From: Pigmentiphaga aceris
GTDB lineage: Bacteria > Pseudomonadota > Gammaproteobacteria > Burkholderiales > Burkholderiaceae_B
NCBI RefSeq assembly: GCF_008119665.1
Contig: NZ_CP043046.1
Span: forward strand, 4,340,001 to 4,404,000
Direction of reading: 5' to 3'
Length of the DNA: 64,000 nucleotides
The translations under genes were made by a program, and so were the position numbers. Below the pieces are notes generated by a model that was not told the origin of the DNA, ran no database searches, and was given only the letters and a program-made list of their open reading frames with translations. Of the stretch, positions 45,423 through 54,315 are shown piece by piece; position 1 is the first letter of the stretch, and each line of letters starts with the position of its first letter.

Positions 45423-46724
45423 TCAGCTGATCTGCTTGGCCAGGGCTGCGCCGCGCACCATGTCGATCTTGCGTAACACCAATAGCCCGAAGACGAAGAA
45501 GACGCCGGTGATGAGAATTGCCAAGCGGTGATTGCCGCCCGTTACCCAGGTCACCAGGCCGTAGGTGATCGGTCCGATGATCGAGGCCAGCCGCGTGGCG
45601 AATCCCCACAGCGCAAAGAACTCGGTCACGCGTGCCGTGGGGGCCAATGCGCCGATCATGGCGCGCCCGGCGCTCTGGCTGGACCCCATGCAGATGCCCG
45701 CCAGGCCTGCGGCAATCCAGAAACCGATGTCGGCGGTTGCGAAGTAGGCCATCAACACCATGGCGATCCAGCCGAACAAGGTCAGCGCCAGAGTGGTTCG
45801 ATGGCCGATCCGGTCTTGCAGATAACCGAATCCGAAGGCACCCAGCGTGGCACTGATGTTCACCAGGAACACCAAGGTCATGATCTGGGGTGCTGAAAAG
45901 CCCATTTCCTGCTCGGCATAGACGGCCGCCAGGGTGATCACCACCGCAATGCCTGCCTGATACCAGACGCCGCAGATCAGCAGGCGGCGGAAATCCGGGT
46001 AGTGGTGCGTGTCACGCCAAGACACCAGCAGTTGCCGGAACACGCCTTTTACCGGGGCGACTGCGCCGGCTGCGCGCTGCGGGCTGGCCCGTTCACGCAG
46101 CACCAGGAACACCGGCAAGGCGGCCACGGCAAATACCCCGGCCGTGAGCAACATGGTGACCGGCACGAAGTCGGCCGGCCCGCGCCCGACCTCTTGCGCA
46201 GACAAGACCACCGCGAGCGACAATCCCAGCGTCAACATGCCGCCCAGATAACCGAAGCTCCAGCCCCAGCCGGATACGCGGCCCAGGGCCTCGGGCCGGG
46301 CCAGTTCCGGCAGGAACGCGCCTGCGACCGACTCCCCGACGCTGAACGCCACGTTGGAGATGATGATGGCCGCCACCGCCAGCCAGATATCGCCCGGCCC
46401 GACCAGCGCAAGCGCGGTGGTGGCGATCACGCAGCCCGTCGTGCTGATCAGCAGCAAGCGTTTTTTAGCCGCCCGCGCATCCGCCCAGGCACCCAGCGCG
46501 GGCATCGCCAGCATGACGATCAGATAGGACGCAGACAGCGCTGCCGTCCAGGCCAAGGTGGCCCAGTCGGCATTGCCCGCCACGACGCCTACGAAGTAGG
46601 CGTTGAACACCGCCGTCAGTACCACCGTCGTGTAGCCGGAGTTGGCGAAGTCAAACAGTGCCCAGGCACCGACTTCGCGCGGGCGCACGCCCGGATTCAG
46701 GGCGTCGCGTATCCAAGGTTTCAT
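45423..46724 (-). CDS. MFS transporter, UMF1 / Atg22-like family
   Basis: 433 aa from ATG 46724 (MKPWIRDALNPGVRPREVGA), twelve predicted TM helices. The early motif WALFDFANSGYTTVVLT and MLAMPALGAWADARAAKKR (the loop 2-3 motif of MFS) are typical of UMF1 proteins. YLQDRIGHRTTLALTLFGW repeats the motif in the second half. Substrate unknown. Confidence 0.88.
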   Translation of the reverse strand: MKPWIRDALNPGVRPREVGAWALFDFANSGYTTVVLTAVFNAYFVGVVAGNADWATLAWTAALSASYLIVMLAMPALGAWADARAAKKRLLLISTTGCVIATTALALVGPGDIWLAVAAIIISNVAFSVGESVAGAFLPELARPEALGRVSGWGWSFGYLGGMLTLGLSLAVVLSAQEVGRGPADFVPVTMLLTAGVFAVAALPVFLVLRERASPQRAAGAVAPVKGVFRQLLVSWRDTHHYPDFRRLLICGVWYQAGIAVVITLAAVYAEQEMGFSAPQIMTLVFLVNISATLGAFGFGYLQDRIGHRTTLALTLFGWIAMVLMAYFATADIGFWIAAGLAGICMGSSQSAGRAMIGALAPTARVTEFFALWGFATRLASIIGPITYGLVTWVTGGNHRLAILITGVFFVFGLLVLRKIDMVRGAALAKQIS

Positions 46725-46820
46725 GCAATCCAACCAGTCATGGTCATGCTCGCAACGGCCCCGCGCACCGAGGCGGAAAAAAGCGGGCGATCCTGAGTCA
46801 AGTGCTCAGGCGGTCTTGGC

Positions 46821-47228
46821 TCAGCCCTTGGTCAGCGCGTCGATGCCAGCCTTGGCGATCTGCGCATCTTCCACCGACTTCACACCCGACACGCCGACTG
46901 CGCCTACCACGTGGCCGTCGATCACGATCGGCACGCCGCCTTCCAGGAAACCGTTGAACGGCGCGGTCAGGAATGCATGACGGCCGTTGTTGATGATGTC
47001 CTCATAGACCTTGGTTTCCTTGCGGCTGATCGCCGAGGAATTGGCCTTGGCCTGGCAGATCTGTGCCGACATGGCAGACGCGCCATCCAGACGCTGGAAG
47101 GCCAGCAGATGGCCGCCGTCGTCCACGATGGCAATCGACACCGGCCAGCTGTTGCGCAGCGCTTCGGCTTCGGCGGCATTGGCGATGATCTTGACGTCGG
47201 CGGCGCTGAGGTAAGGCTTGGTCGGCAT
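46821..47228 (-). CDS. GlcG/HbpS family protein (DUF336)
   Basis: 135 aa, complete domain from MPTKPYLSAADVKIIANAAE to KAGIDALTKG. Segments SIAIVDDGGHLLAFQRLDGA and GGVPIVIDGHVVGAVGVSG define the family, whose members bind haem or small organic acids. No signal peptide, so cytoplasmic. It stands alone between the MFS transporter and propionyl-CoA synthetase genes. Confidence 0.88.
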   Translation of the reverse strand: MPTKPYLSAADVKIIANAAEAEALRNSWPVSIAIVDDGGHLLAFQRLDGASAMSAQICQAKANSSAISRKETKVYEDIINNGRHAFLTAPFNGFLEGGVPIVIDGHVVGAVGVSGVKSVEDAQIAKAGIDALTKG

Positions 47229-47408
47229 TGAATGCTTCCTGGAAAAGTTGAAAGTCGCTTCCGGTCTGGAAACGAGAAAGGCGATTCTACCGGGAGCTTG
47301 TGGTGGGTGGCGGGCGGCTGTTCAGGAACAGCCACCCGCTAATTTGAATAGGCTTGCCGCAGCTTCGGCACCAGGCATCCCGAAGCTACCGCAACATCCG
47401 TGTAAAAC

Positions 47409-49298
47409 TCACCCCACCGCCGCCTGAATCTGCGCCAGCGCTGCGGGGTCTTCCATCGTCGTCACATCCCCCGGTGCCCTGCCCTCGCATACGGCCTGGA
47501 TCACGCGGCGCAGTACCTTGCCTGAACGTGTCTTCGGCAAGGCGGTGACGAAATAGACGCGCGCCGGGCGCGCGACTGCGCCCAGTTGCTGATCAACTTG
47601 CCGCATGATTTCTGCTTCGTGGGCCGATCGCTGTGCTTCGGATTCGATCACGGTGGTGTTCTTCAAGACCGCAAAGGCCACGGCTACTTGCCCCTTCAGG
47701 GCATCCGCAATGCCCACCACGGCGCATTCGGCGATGTTCGAATGGCTGCTGATCGACTCTTCGATCTCGCGTGTGCCCAGCCGGTGCCCCGCCACGTTGA
47801 TCACGTCGTCGGTACGGCCCAGGATGAACCAGTAGCCGTCCTTGTCTACCAATCCCCAATCGAAGGTCGAATACACCTGCTGGTTCGGAATCGATGAAAA
47901 GTAGGTGTCGACGAAGCGCTGGTCGTCGCCCCACAGCGTGCTGAGCGCGCCGGGTGGCAAGGGCGGGACGATGGCGACCACGCCTTTTTCGCCGGCCGGC
48001 AATTCTTCACCCGTGCTTTCATTGAACACACGCACGTCAAAACCGATCACCGGGAAGGACGGACTGCCGAACTTCAAGGGCGTCTGTTCGATGCCGGGCT
48101 GTGCCGACAGAATCGGCCAGCCGCTTTCGGTCTGCCAGTAGTTGTCGATCACTGGCTTGCCCAGGCCTTGTGAAATCCAAGTGGCGGTGGGTTCGTCCAG
48201 GGGTTCACCGGCCAGGTAAAGGGCACGCAGGCTGGACACGTCGTGGCGGGACAGCAGCGCCGGGTCTTGCTTCTTCAAGACACGGATGGCGGTCGGCGAT
48301 GAGAACAGCACATTGACGCGTTCTTGTTCCACCAGCTTCCACAAGATCGCACCGTCGGGACGCACGGGCGTGCCTTCATACAGCACGGTTGCCATGCCGC
48401 TCAATAAGGGTCCATACACAATATAAGAATGGCCAACGACCCAGCCGATGTCGCTGGTGCAAAAGAAGGTGTCGCCCGCCTTGCACTGGAACACGTAGTC
48501 CATCGAGGTTGCCAGCGCGACTGCGTAGCCACCGGTGTCTCGTTGAACGCCCTTCGGTTTGCCCGTCGTACCCGATGTATACAGTATGTAACTCGGCTCG
48601 GACGATTCCAGCCAGGCAACGGGCACCTCTGCGCCCAGATGACGCGCTCGCAGCGCGGCGTAATCGTGGTCGCGGCCGGCCACTTTCTGGAACGCGGCCA
48701 GTTGGCGATCGACCATCACCACCGCTCTTGGCGGGTGCTGACTACGGGCGATGGCATCGTCCAGCAGCGGCTTGTAGGGAAGGATTTTTCCGGCGCGAGA
48801 GCCCGCATCGGCAGAAACGATCACATCTGGACGCGCGTCGTCGATGCGGTTGGCCAGACTGACGGCGGCGAATCCGCCGAAGACAACCGAGTGCACGGCA
48901 CCGATTCGCGCGCAGGCCAGCATGGTGAAAACGGCCTCGGGAATCATCGGCATATAGATCAACACACGATCGCCGCGCCCAACCCCGAGTTCTACCAGCC
49001 CGGCCGCGACCGCTTGAACCTCTGCCAGTAACTCGGCGTAACTGTAACGATTCTCTCGCTCGACTTCCGTGGAGTGCCAAATCAGTGCCGTATGCTCGGG
49101 TTGCTTTTTTGCCCACCGATCAACCGCGTTGAAACACAGGTTGGTCCGTCCCCCGACAAACCACTGCGAAAACGGTGGTCGAGAGGCATCTACAACATCC
49201 GTAAACGGCGTCTCCCAATGGATTCGGGCGGCTTCGGCAGCCCAGAATTCGTCCCGTTCGTTGATCGATTGACGATGTGCGCGGTGATACTGATTCAT
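47409..49298 (-). CDS. prpE: Propionyl-CoA synthetase
   Basis: 629 aa, the usual PrpE length. P-loop YTSGTTGKPKG, then DIGWVVGHSYIVYGPLL, GHRLGTREIEESI and the modifiable lysine in KTRSGKVLRRVI. The N-terminal YHRAHRQSINERDEFWA and VGGRTNLCFNAVDRW separate it from Acs. It activates propionate to propionyl-CoA. The other prp genes are not nearby. With the methylmalonate-semialdehyde dehydrogenase at 52746 it suggests propionyl-CoA-forming metabolism. Confidence 0.94.
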   Translation of the reverse strand: MNQYHRAHRQSINERDEFWAAEAARIHWETPFTDVVDASRPPFSQWFVGGRTNLCFNAVDRWAKKQPEHTALIWHSTEVERENRYSYAELLAEVQAVAAGLVELGVGRGDRVLIYMPMIPEAVFTMLACARIGAVHSVVFGGFAAVSLANRIDDARPDVIVSADAGSRAGKILPYKPLLDDAIARSQHPPRAVVMVDRQLAAFQKVAGRDHDYAALRARHLGAEVPVAWLESSEPSYILYTSGTTGKPKGVQRDTGGYAVALATSMDYVFQCKAGDTFFCTSDIGWVVGHSYIVYGPLLSGMATVLYEGTPVRPDGAILWKLVEQERVNVLFSSPTAIRVLKKQDPALLSRHDVSSLRALYLAGEPLDEPTATWISQGLGKPVIDNYWQTESGWPILSAQPGIEQTPLKFGSPSFPVIGFDVRVFNESTGEELPAGEKGVVAIVPPLPPGALSTLWGDDQRFVDTYFSSIPNQQVYSTFDWGLVDKDGYWFILGRTDDVINVAGHRLGTREIEESISSHSNIAECAVVGIADALKGQVAVAFAVLKNTTVIESEAQRSAHEAEIMRQVDQQLGAVARPARVYFVTALPKTRSGKVLRRVIQAVCEGRAPGDVTTMEDPAALAQIQAAVG

Positions 49299-49399
49299 GC
49301 AATCTCCCGTGAGATCCGCTGCTGTTACGTGTTTTTGTTACCCTTTTGACGGCTTTTTTTGTAGTATTACTTTTTTAGCGCGATCGTGAGAGCCACCGG

Positions 49400-50098
49400 A
49401 TGACTTTGCCGCTTGCCCGTACCCTTGCCATCCTGGCGCTGTGCGCTGCCCCTCTGGCACATGCTCAGGAAATCATGGAGTTCGGCAATGCCGCTCCCCG
49501 CAACCTCCACGAACCCCTGATTGCGGACCCAACCGGTCCCAAACTGAATCGCCCCAGCAACACAAACAAACAGCCGATTTCGCTTGACCGCCCGCTGGCC
49601 CGACCGGACATGACGGTCAAGCCGGACATGCTGAGCCTCAAGCCTGACCTGATGAGCATTCTGCCGCAGGAGCTCAGCGCCGACGACGGGGATGACCCCA
49701 TGGTTGACGGCACCGCTGAACTGGCCTTGCGCGCCGTGCAGTACCTGGGCATCCCCTACCGCCGTGGCGGCACCGGCCCCACTGGCTTTGATTGCAGCGG
49801 CCTGGTGCGATTTGTATTCGGCGAAGTCCTGGGTCTGAAACTTCCGCACCGCGCGGAAGAAATCGTGAACATGGGCCAGGAACTGAAGAGCAAAGACCTG
49901 GAGCCGGGCGATCTGGTGTTCTACAACACCATGGGCCGCCGCAATTCCCACGTTGGCATCTATCTCGGCGACAACCGATTCGTCCACGCACCGTCCAGCG
50001 GTGGCGTCGTGCGTATCGAAAGCATGGAACTCGCCTACTGGAAGAAGCGCTTCAACGGTGCCCGCCGCATTGACGTAGCGTCGCTGTCTTCTCGCTGA
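49400..50098 (+). CDS. NlpC/P60 family peptidoglycan hydrolase
   Basis: 232 aa, ATG 49400. Signal peptide LARTLAILALCAAPLAHA, a Pro/Asn-rich linker of about 80 residues, then a C40 peptidase domain. The catalytic Cys is in GFDCSGLVRFVFGE and the His in NSHVGIYLGDNRFVHA. It likely cuts stem peptides in the periplasm. A good terminator follows. Confidence 0.92.
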   Translation: MTLPLARTLAILALCAAPLAHAQEIMEFGNAAPRNLHEPLIADPTGPKLNRPSNTNKQPISLDRPLARPDMTVKPDMLSLKPDLMSILPQELSADDGDDPMVDGTAELALRAVQYLGIPYRRGGTGPTGFDCSGLVRFVFGEVLGLKLPHRAEEIVNMGQELKSKDLEPGDLVFYNTMGRRNSHVGIYLGDNRFVHAPSSGGVVRIESMELAYWKKRFNGARRIDVASLSSR

Positions 50099-50171
50099 AC
50101 ATGCAGCACAGATGCGCCGCTTCAGCAGCGGCGCGGTACTGATCCAGTCCCCTTCAGTACCAACGCAAAAA

Positions 50172-50197
50172 AGCGCTCTGCATGAGCGCTTTTTTTA
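50172..50197 (+). terminator. Intrinsic terminator after NlpC/P60 gene
   Basis: Stem AGCGCTC (50172-50178) and GAGCGCT (50184-50190), loop TGCAT, seven T after it. The A-run before the left arm makes it usable in both directions, so it may serve the convergent DUF2325 gene too. Confidence 0.92.
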
Positions 50198-50241
50198 TTC
50201 ATCGCTGATCGGTATCGGCAGGCAATGCCCGCCAGCAGGAA

Positions 50242-50634
50242 TCAGTGGTGCGTCACGTGCTGGTGACGTCGCGAGGTCGGTCCACTGATCACGGCTTCCT
50301 TCATGCCATCTTTCGGACACGCGCCCGGCACGCCTTGGCACAGTCCACAGTTCTCGAGCGCTTGCTGCATGCTGCAGACCGAACGGCGGCATGCCACCAC
50401 CTTGATTCCCGAGCGCTGCGCAGCCTGTCGGAAGGCTTTCATCACATTGTGACCGAGGAAGTCGGTCAACAGAATCACCAGTTCCGTGCCCGAGGGCAGG
50501 TTCAAGGTTTTCTTCTGATGTGAGGGATCACGACCGCTGATGTGGTGCGTGATCGCAATGTTGTGCCCCTTGAGCAGATCGGGGATATTGCCAAGCCGAT
50601 CCGCCCCGACGATGACTGCGCTGACTGATTGCAT
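50242..50634 (-). CDS. DUF2325 family cysteine-containing protein
   Basis: 130 aa from ATG 50634 (MQSVSAVIVGADRLGNI); ATG 50691 is in frame but lies at the edge of the Fur-box-like site. It has a Rossmann-like start (AVIVGADRLGNIPDLL) and a cluster of Cys in VVACRRSVCSMQQAL and ENCGLCQGVPGACPKDG. The two palindromes upstream suggest iron control. Function is unknown; Cys clusters may bind a metal. Confidence 0.85.
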   Translation of the reverse strand: MQSVSAVIVGADRLGNIPDLLKGHNIAITHHISGRDPSHQKKTLNLPSGTELVILLTDFLGHNVMKAFRQAAQRSGIKVVACRRSVCSMQQALENCGLCQGVPGACPKDGMKEAVISGPTSRRHQHVTHH

Positions 50635-50669
50635 GCCTATTACCCCGATAGCTGAACTCAATAGACTCA

Positions 50670-50721
50670 AATGATAAATGTTCTCATTCAATAGTCAATA
50701 AGAATAAGAACGTATCTCATT
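50670..50721. promoter_or_regulatory. Two Fur-box-like sites upstream of the DUF2325 gene
   Basis: AATGATAAATGTTCTCATT (50670-50688) has 7 of 8 pairing arm positions, and AATAAGAACGTATCTCATT (50703-50721) has 6 of 8. They are 36 and 69 bp upstream of the chosen start. The half-sites match those at 32199 and the known Bordetella-type Fur consensus. Confidence 0.6.
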
Positions 50722-50777
50722 TAATTACAATTAAGACAGGCTGGGTCAGGCATCCGAACGCGTGAAAACCCCATGGC

Positions 50778-51725
50778 TCATACGTTTTCTGGGGGTTTGA
50801 TGGCAGATTGGATAACATCACGCGTCAGGCTGGGGGCCAGCAATTCCAGGAAGGTGTACACATAGTCGCGCAGGAAAACGCCCGACTTCACGCCGACCCG
50901 GGTGGTATGCAGGCCAAACAGGCGTCCAACGGGAATGCCTACCAAGCGATCGTCACGCTCTGGGTCAAACGCCATGCCGGCAATGATCCCTACCCCCATG
51001 CCAAGTTCGACATAGGTCTTGATCACATCGGCGTCGATGGCTTCCAGCACGACATCGGGGTGCAGGTTCTTGGCAGCAAACGCTTGGTCGATTGCCGTCC
51101 GGCCCGTGAAGGCGCGGTCGTAAGTCACCAGGGGATGTTCGGCCAGTTGCTCCAGCGTCAGCTCGTTGGCTTGTGCCTGTGTCAGCTGCGCCAGCGGATG
51201 GCTGTGCGCCACCACCAGAATGTGCTCCCAGCTGTAGCACGGCAGCGTCGCCAGGCCTGGTGTCAGGGCCAGTGACTCGGTGGCGATTGCCACATCGGCC
51301 TGCTCGGTCAGCACCATCTCGGCCAATTGCGCCGGCGTACCTTGCATCAGCGACAAGTGCACCTTGGGGAACTGCGCACGGAAAGCGGGGATCACCTTCG
51401 GCAAGGCGTAACGCGCCTGGGTGTGCGTGCACGCAACCACAAGGCCACCTTCGTCACGGCGCGCGAATTCGTCGCTGACCTTACGCAGGTTGTCGATCTC
51501 GCGCATGATGCGGTCAACAATCTGGGACACGGCCACGCCGGGCTTGGTCAGCCCCTTGATGCGTTTGCCGTGGCGTTCGAAAATTTTCACGCCCAGTTCG
51601 TCTTCAAGCTCGATGATGGCCTTGGACACGCCGGGCTGCGAGGTGAAGAGCATCCGCGCAGCTTCGGTCAAGTTGAAGTCACGCCGGACGGTTTCGCGGA
51701 CGAATTTGAATTGCTGGAGGTTCAT
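50778..51725 (-). CDS. cysB: CysB-type LysR transcription regulator
   Basis: 315 aa, start ATG 51725. The first residues MNLQQFKFVRETVRRDFNLTE and the HTH segment MLFTSQPGVSKAIIELEDELG are diagnostic of CysB/Cbl. The effector domain contains CTHTQARYALPKVI and YDRAFTGRTAID, as expected for a sulphate- or O-acetylserine-responsive regulator. It should control sulphur assimilation genes. Its 5' flank has a palindrome TATCTA/TAGATA at 51819-51836. Confidence 0.93.
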   Translation of the reverse strand: MNLQQFKFVRETVRRDFNLTEAARMLFTSQPGVSKAIIELEDELGVKIFERHGKRIKGLTKPGVAVSQIVDRIMREIDNLRKVSDEFARRDEGGLVVACTHTQARYALPKVIPAFRAQFPKVHLSLMQGTPAQLAEMVLTEQADVAIATESLALTPGLATLPCYSWEHILVVAHSHPLAQLTQAQANELTLEQLAEHPLVTYDRAFTGRTAIDQAFAAKNLHPDVVLEAIDADVIKTYVELGMGVGIIAGMAFDPERDDRLVGIPVGRLFGLHTTRVGVKSGVFLRDYVYTFLELLAPSLTRDVIQSAIKPPENV

Positions 51726-52009
51726 GGCTAGCCACTATCGAAAAACGTTCAGCTGGCGCCCAACATGGACGCTGCGGCAGAATTTGATTCTAAGTTATAA
51801 GCAAGCCAATCTTTATTCTATCTAGCTATGTAGATAAAACCGTGGCGAATTGCGTCAACGATTCGCTATGCAGAACGAGAGCCTGGAGGAACAGTGCGAT
51901 GCAGCCCTTTCTGCTTCTTAGGTAACAAGGGTCTGCGTTGAGAAAAGCCGCCGTGATGTCTCGCACTCACGACATTGCCCGAACCACACCTCGCAAATCC
52001 TCAACAAGA
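51726..52009. promoter_or_regulatory. cysB upstream region
   Basis: The part next to cysB (51780-51840) is AT-rich and contains an inverted repeat, TATCTA (51819-51824) and TAGATA (51831-51836), with a 6-nt centre. It may be an autoregulatory site. Further right I see nothing up to the stop of the next gene at 52010. Confidence 0.4.
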
Positions 52010-52483
52010 CTAGCTCCGCGACTTGGCCATCGCCCTGCCCAGCACCTCGGTGACGAACTCTTTGAGCACGGGTTTGGTGGCGGCACTGATATCCTGCTCA
52101 ATGACAGTTTGCTTCTGCACGAACTTTGCCCTGTGTGCCGATGCTCCCCCTTCTGCAGTCAGCGACGACAACTCCTGAGCAGTGAAATGCTTGGCGAATA
52201 CGTTGGCCAAACTTCGTTCCCAGCGTGTCAGATAAACATCAATCCGTGCATTGAATTCATCGGAAACCAGGCGTTTCGCTTTGACTGCACCGAGCTGCTG
52301 AACCAAGCCCATATAAGGTGCCGATTCCTCGATCAGGCCACGAGCTGTAGTTTCGAAGTTATGCCCCAAGCGCTGCTTCGTCACGAACGAATAAGCGGCA
52401 TCCTGTGCAGAATTTGCGCTCGACACCGCCGGAAAGATATTGATCGCAGCAAACAGAACAATCGTCAGGAGATTTTTCAGCAT
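52010..52483 (-). CDS. Secreted hypothetical protein, 157 aa
   Basis: Start ATG 52483. Signal peptide LKNLLTIVLFAAINIFPAVSSA, then an all-helical mature domain with LGHNFETTARGLIEESAPYMG and VLKEFVTEVLGRAMAKS. The helix pattern is reminiscent of DUF2059-like periplasmic proteins, but I could not confirm it. GC content and codon use look lower than in the neighbours. Confidence 0.65.
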   Translation of the reverse strand: MLKNLLTIVLFAAINIFPAVSSANSAQDAAYSFVTKQRLGHNFETTARGLIEESAPYMGLVQQLGAVKAKRLVSDEFNARIDVYLTRWERSLANVFAKHFTAQELSSLTAEGGASAHRAKFVQKQTVIEQDISAATKPVLKEFVTEVLGRAMAKSRS

Positions 52484-52703
52484 GCCGAAGTTGCCTGATT
52501 AGGAGGAATAGGCCGACGCTTCGTGCCGTTTACGCTGGCGCGATCACACATCGAGACATGCTTATCCTAGACCACTCTTTTCATCAGACACAGGCTAACT
52601 GCGCACTCGCAAAAACTGAATCAAACAGTTCTGTCGATTCATGAGAAACGCTTGATTTTCGGGTGTTTCCACCGCAAGGCGGGAATATGTCCGGGCCTTG
52701 GAA

Positions 52704-52742
52704 TCTGGCCCTCTTCCCATCTTTCTCAGGAAGAGGACCAGA
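52704..52742 (-). terminator. Hairpin after mmsA
   Basis: Long imperfect stem: 52704-52717 (TCTGGCCCTCTTCC) pairs with 52729-52742 (GGAAGAGGACCAGA), one mismatch. It begins 4 nt after the mmsA stop. No long T-run, so termination is likely but not certain. Confidence 0.6.
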
Positions 52743-52745
52743 CCC

Positions 52746-54248
52746 TTACTTCATCGTGATCGTCGTGTTGATTCCGCCGCCACCACTCCCCCGCGGAGCC
52801 CAGCGTGCGCTCACCGTCTTGGTCTGCGTCCAGAACTGAATGGCCTGCTTCCCATTCGGCCCCAGATCACCCAGCTTCGACGCCCGTGACCCGGTGAAGC
52901 TGAACCACGCCACCGGCACCGGGATCGGCAGGTTGATCCCTACCTGCCCTACGTCGATGGAATTCTGGAAGTAACGTGCGGCACCGCCATCCTGGGTAAA
53001 CAAGGCCACGCCGTTGCCATTGGGGTTGTCGTTGACGAAGGCAATTGCTTCATCCAGGGTGTCCACCCCGGTTACGCACAACACCGGTCCGAAGATTTCT
53101 TCGCGGTAGATGTCCATGTCGGCACGGACGTTGGTGAACATGGTGGGGCCGACGAAGTTGCCCTTGGCGTAGCCTTCCACCTGGATGCCCCGGCCGTCTA
53201 GCACCAGTTCGGCACCTTCATCGACACCGCGCTGGATCATGCGCTCGACCCGTGCGCGCGCGGCGGCCGACACCACCGGCCCGAGGTCGGCGCTGCGATC
53301 GCTGCCTGGTCCCACTTTCAGGCCCTTGGCACGTGCCAGCAGGTCTGGCACCCATTGGTTGGCCTCGCCCACCAGCACTGCTACTGACGTGGCCATGCAA
53401 CGCTGCCCGGCAGCGCCGAATGCGGCACCGGTCAGGTGGTTCAGCGCCAGTTCACGGTCGGCGTCTGGCAGGATCACGCAGTGGTTCTTGGCACCCATCA
53501 TGGCTTGGCAGCGCTTGCCGGCTTCGGTCGCGCGGCGGTACAGCTCGGTGCCCACGCGCGTGGAACCGATGAAGGACACGGCCTTGATATCCGGGTGCTC
53601 GCACAGGCCGGTGGCAATGTCCGGACCGCCGTGGACCACGTTCAGCACGCCGGGTGGCAAGCCGGCTTCCTGTGCCAGCTGGGCCAGGCGCATGGTCGAG
53701 CTGGGATCTTGCTCGGACGGTTTCAGCACGAAGGTGTTGCCGCACGCAATCGCAATGGGGAACATGAAGCTGGGCAGCATCACCGGGAAGTTGAAGGCGG
53801 TAATGCCCGCGACCACGCCCAGCGGCTGGATCACGGTGTAGACATCGATGCCGGTGCCTGCGTTTTCGGCGTATTCGCCCAGTTGCAGCGACGCAATCGC
53901 GCAAGCATGTTCGATCACTTCCAGCCCGCGCCCGACTTCTCCTTCGGCGTCGGGCAAGGTCTTGCCGTGTTCACGGGTGATCAATTCGGCCAGTTCGCTG
54001 GCGTGTTCGCGTACCAGTTGCTGCAGCTTCAGCATGACGCGCATGCGCGTGCCCTGCGAGCTGTTGCGCCAGGTGGCGTAGGCTTTTTTGGCGACCGCAA
54101 TGGCGCGGTCCAGTTCTTCACGCGTAGCGAACGGCACCTGGGCCACGACTTCCTGGGTGGCCGGGTTGATCACGTCGCGCCACTCGGTGGATACGGACTG
54201 GACCAGTTCACCGCCGATCAGCAGCGGTATGCGGGGAATATCACTCAC
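52746..54248 (-). CDS. mmsA: Methylmalonate-semialdehyde dehydrogenase (acylating)
   Basis: 500 aa from GTG 54248 (AGGAG at a spacing of 6). CoA-acylating aldehyde dehydrogenase: MVRxx-type N-terminus replaced by SDIPRIPLLIGGELVQS, cofactor site GVVAGITAFNFPVML, SFIGSTRVGTELY, and the nucleophile Cys in AAFGAAGQRCMATSVAV. It turns methylmalonate semialdehyde (valine, thymine or inositol breakdown) into propionyl-CoA. It lies 67 bp behind a branched-chain type binding protein, which fits amino-acid catabolism. Confidence 0.92.
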   Translation of the reverse strand: MSDIPRIPLLIGGELVQSVSTEWRDVINPATQEVVAQVPFATREELDRAIAVAKKAYATWRNSSQGTRMRVMLKLQQLVREHASELAELITREHGKTLPDAEGEVGRGLEVIEHACAIASLQLGEYAENAGTGIDVYTVIQPLGVVAGITAFNFPVMLPSFMFPIAIACGNTFVLKPSEQDPSSTMRLAQLAQEAGLPPGVLNVVHGGPDIATGLCEHPDIKAVSFIGSTRVGTELYRRATEAGKRCQAMMGAKNHCVILPDADRELALNHLTGAAFGAAGQRCMATSVAVLVGEANQWVPDLLARAKGLKVGPGSDRSADLGPVVSAAARARVERMIQRGVDEGAELVLDGRGIQVEGYAKGNFVGPTMFTNVRADMDIYREEIFGPVLCVTGVDTLDEAIAFVNDNPNGNGVALFTQDGGAARYFQNSIDVGQVGINLPIPVPVAWFSFTGSRASKLGDLGPNGKQAIQFWTQTKTVSARWAPRGSGGGGINTTITMK

Positions 54249-54315
54249 ATCGAACTCCTGGGTGAAAGGAATGCCGTCGCGCCTCACCACTGTGGGCGCG
54301 ACGCCGCATCCACGA

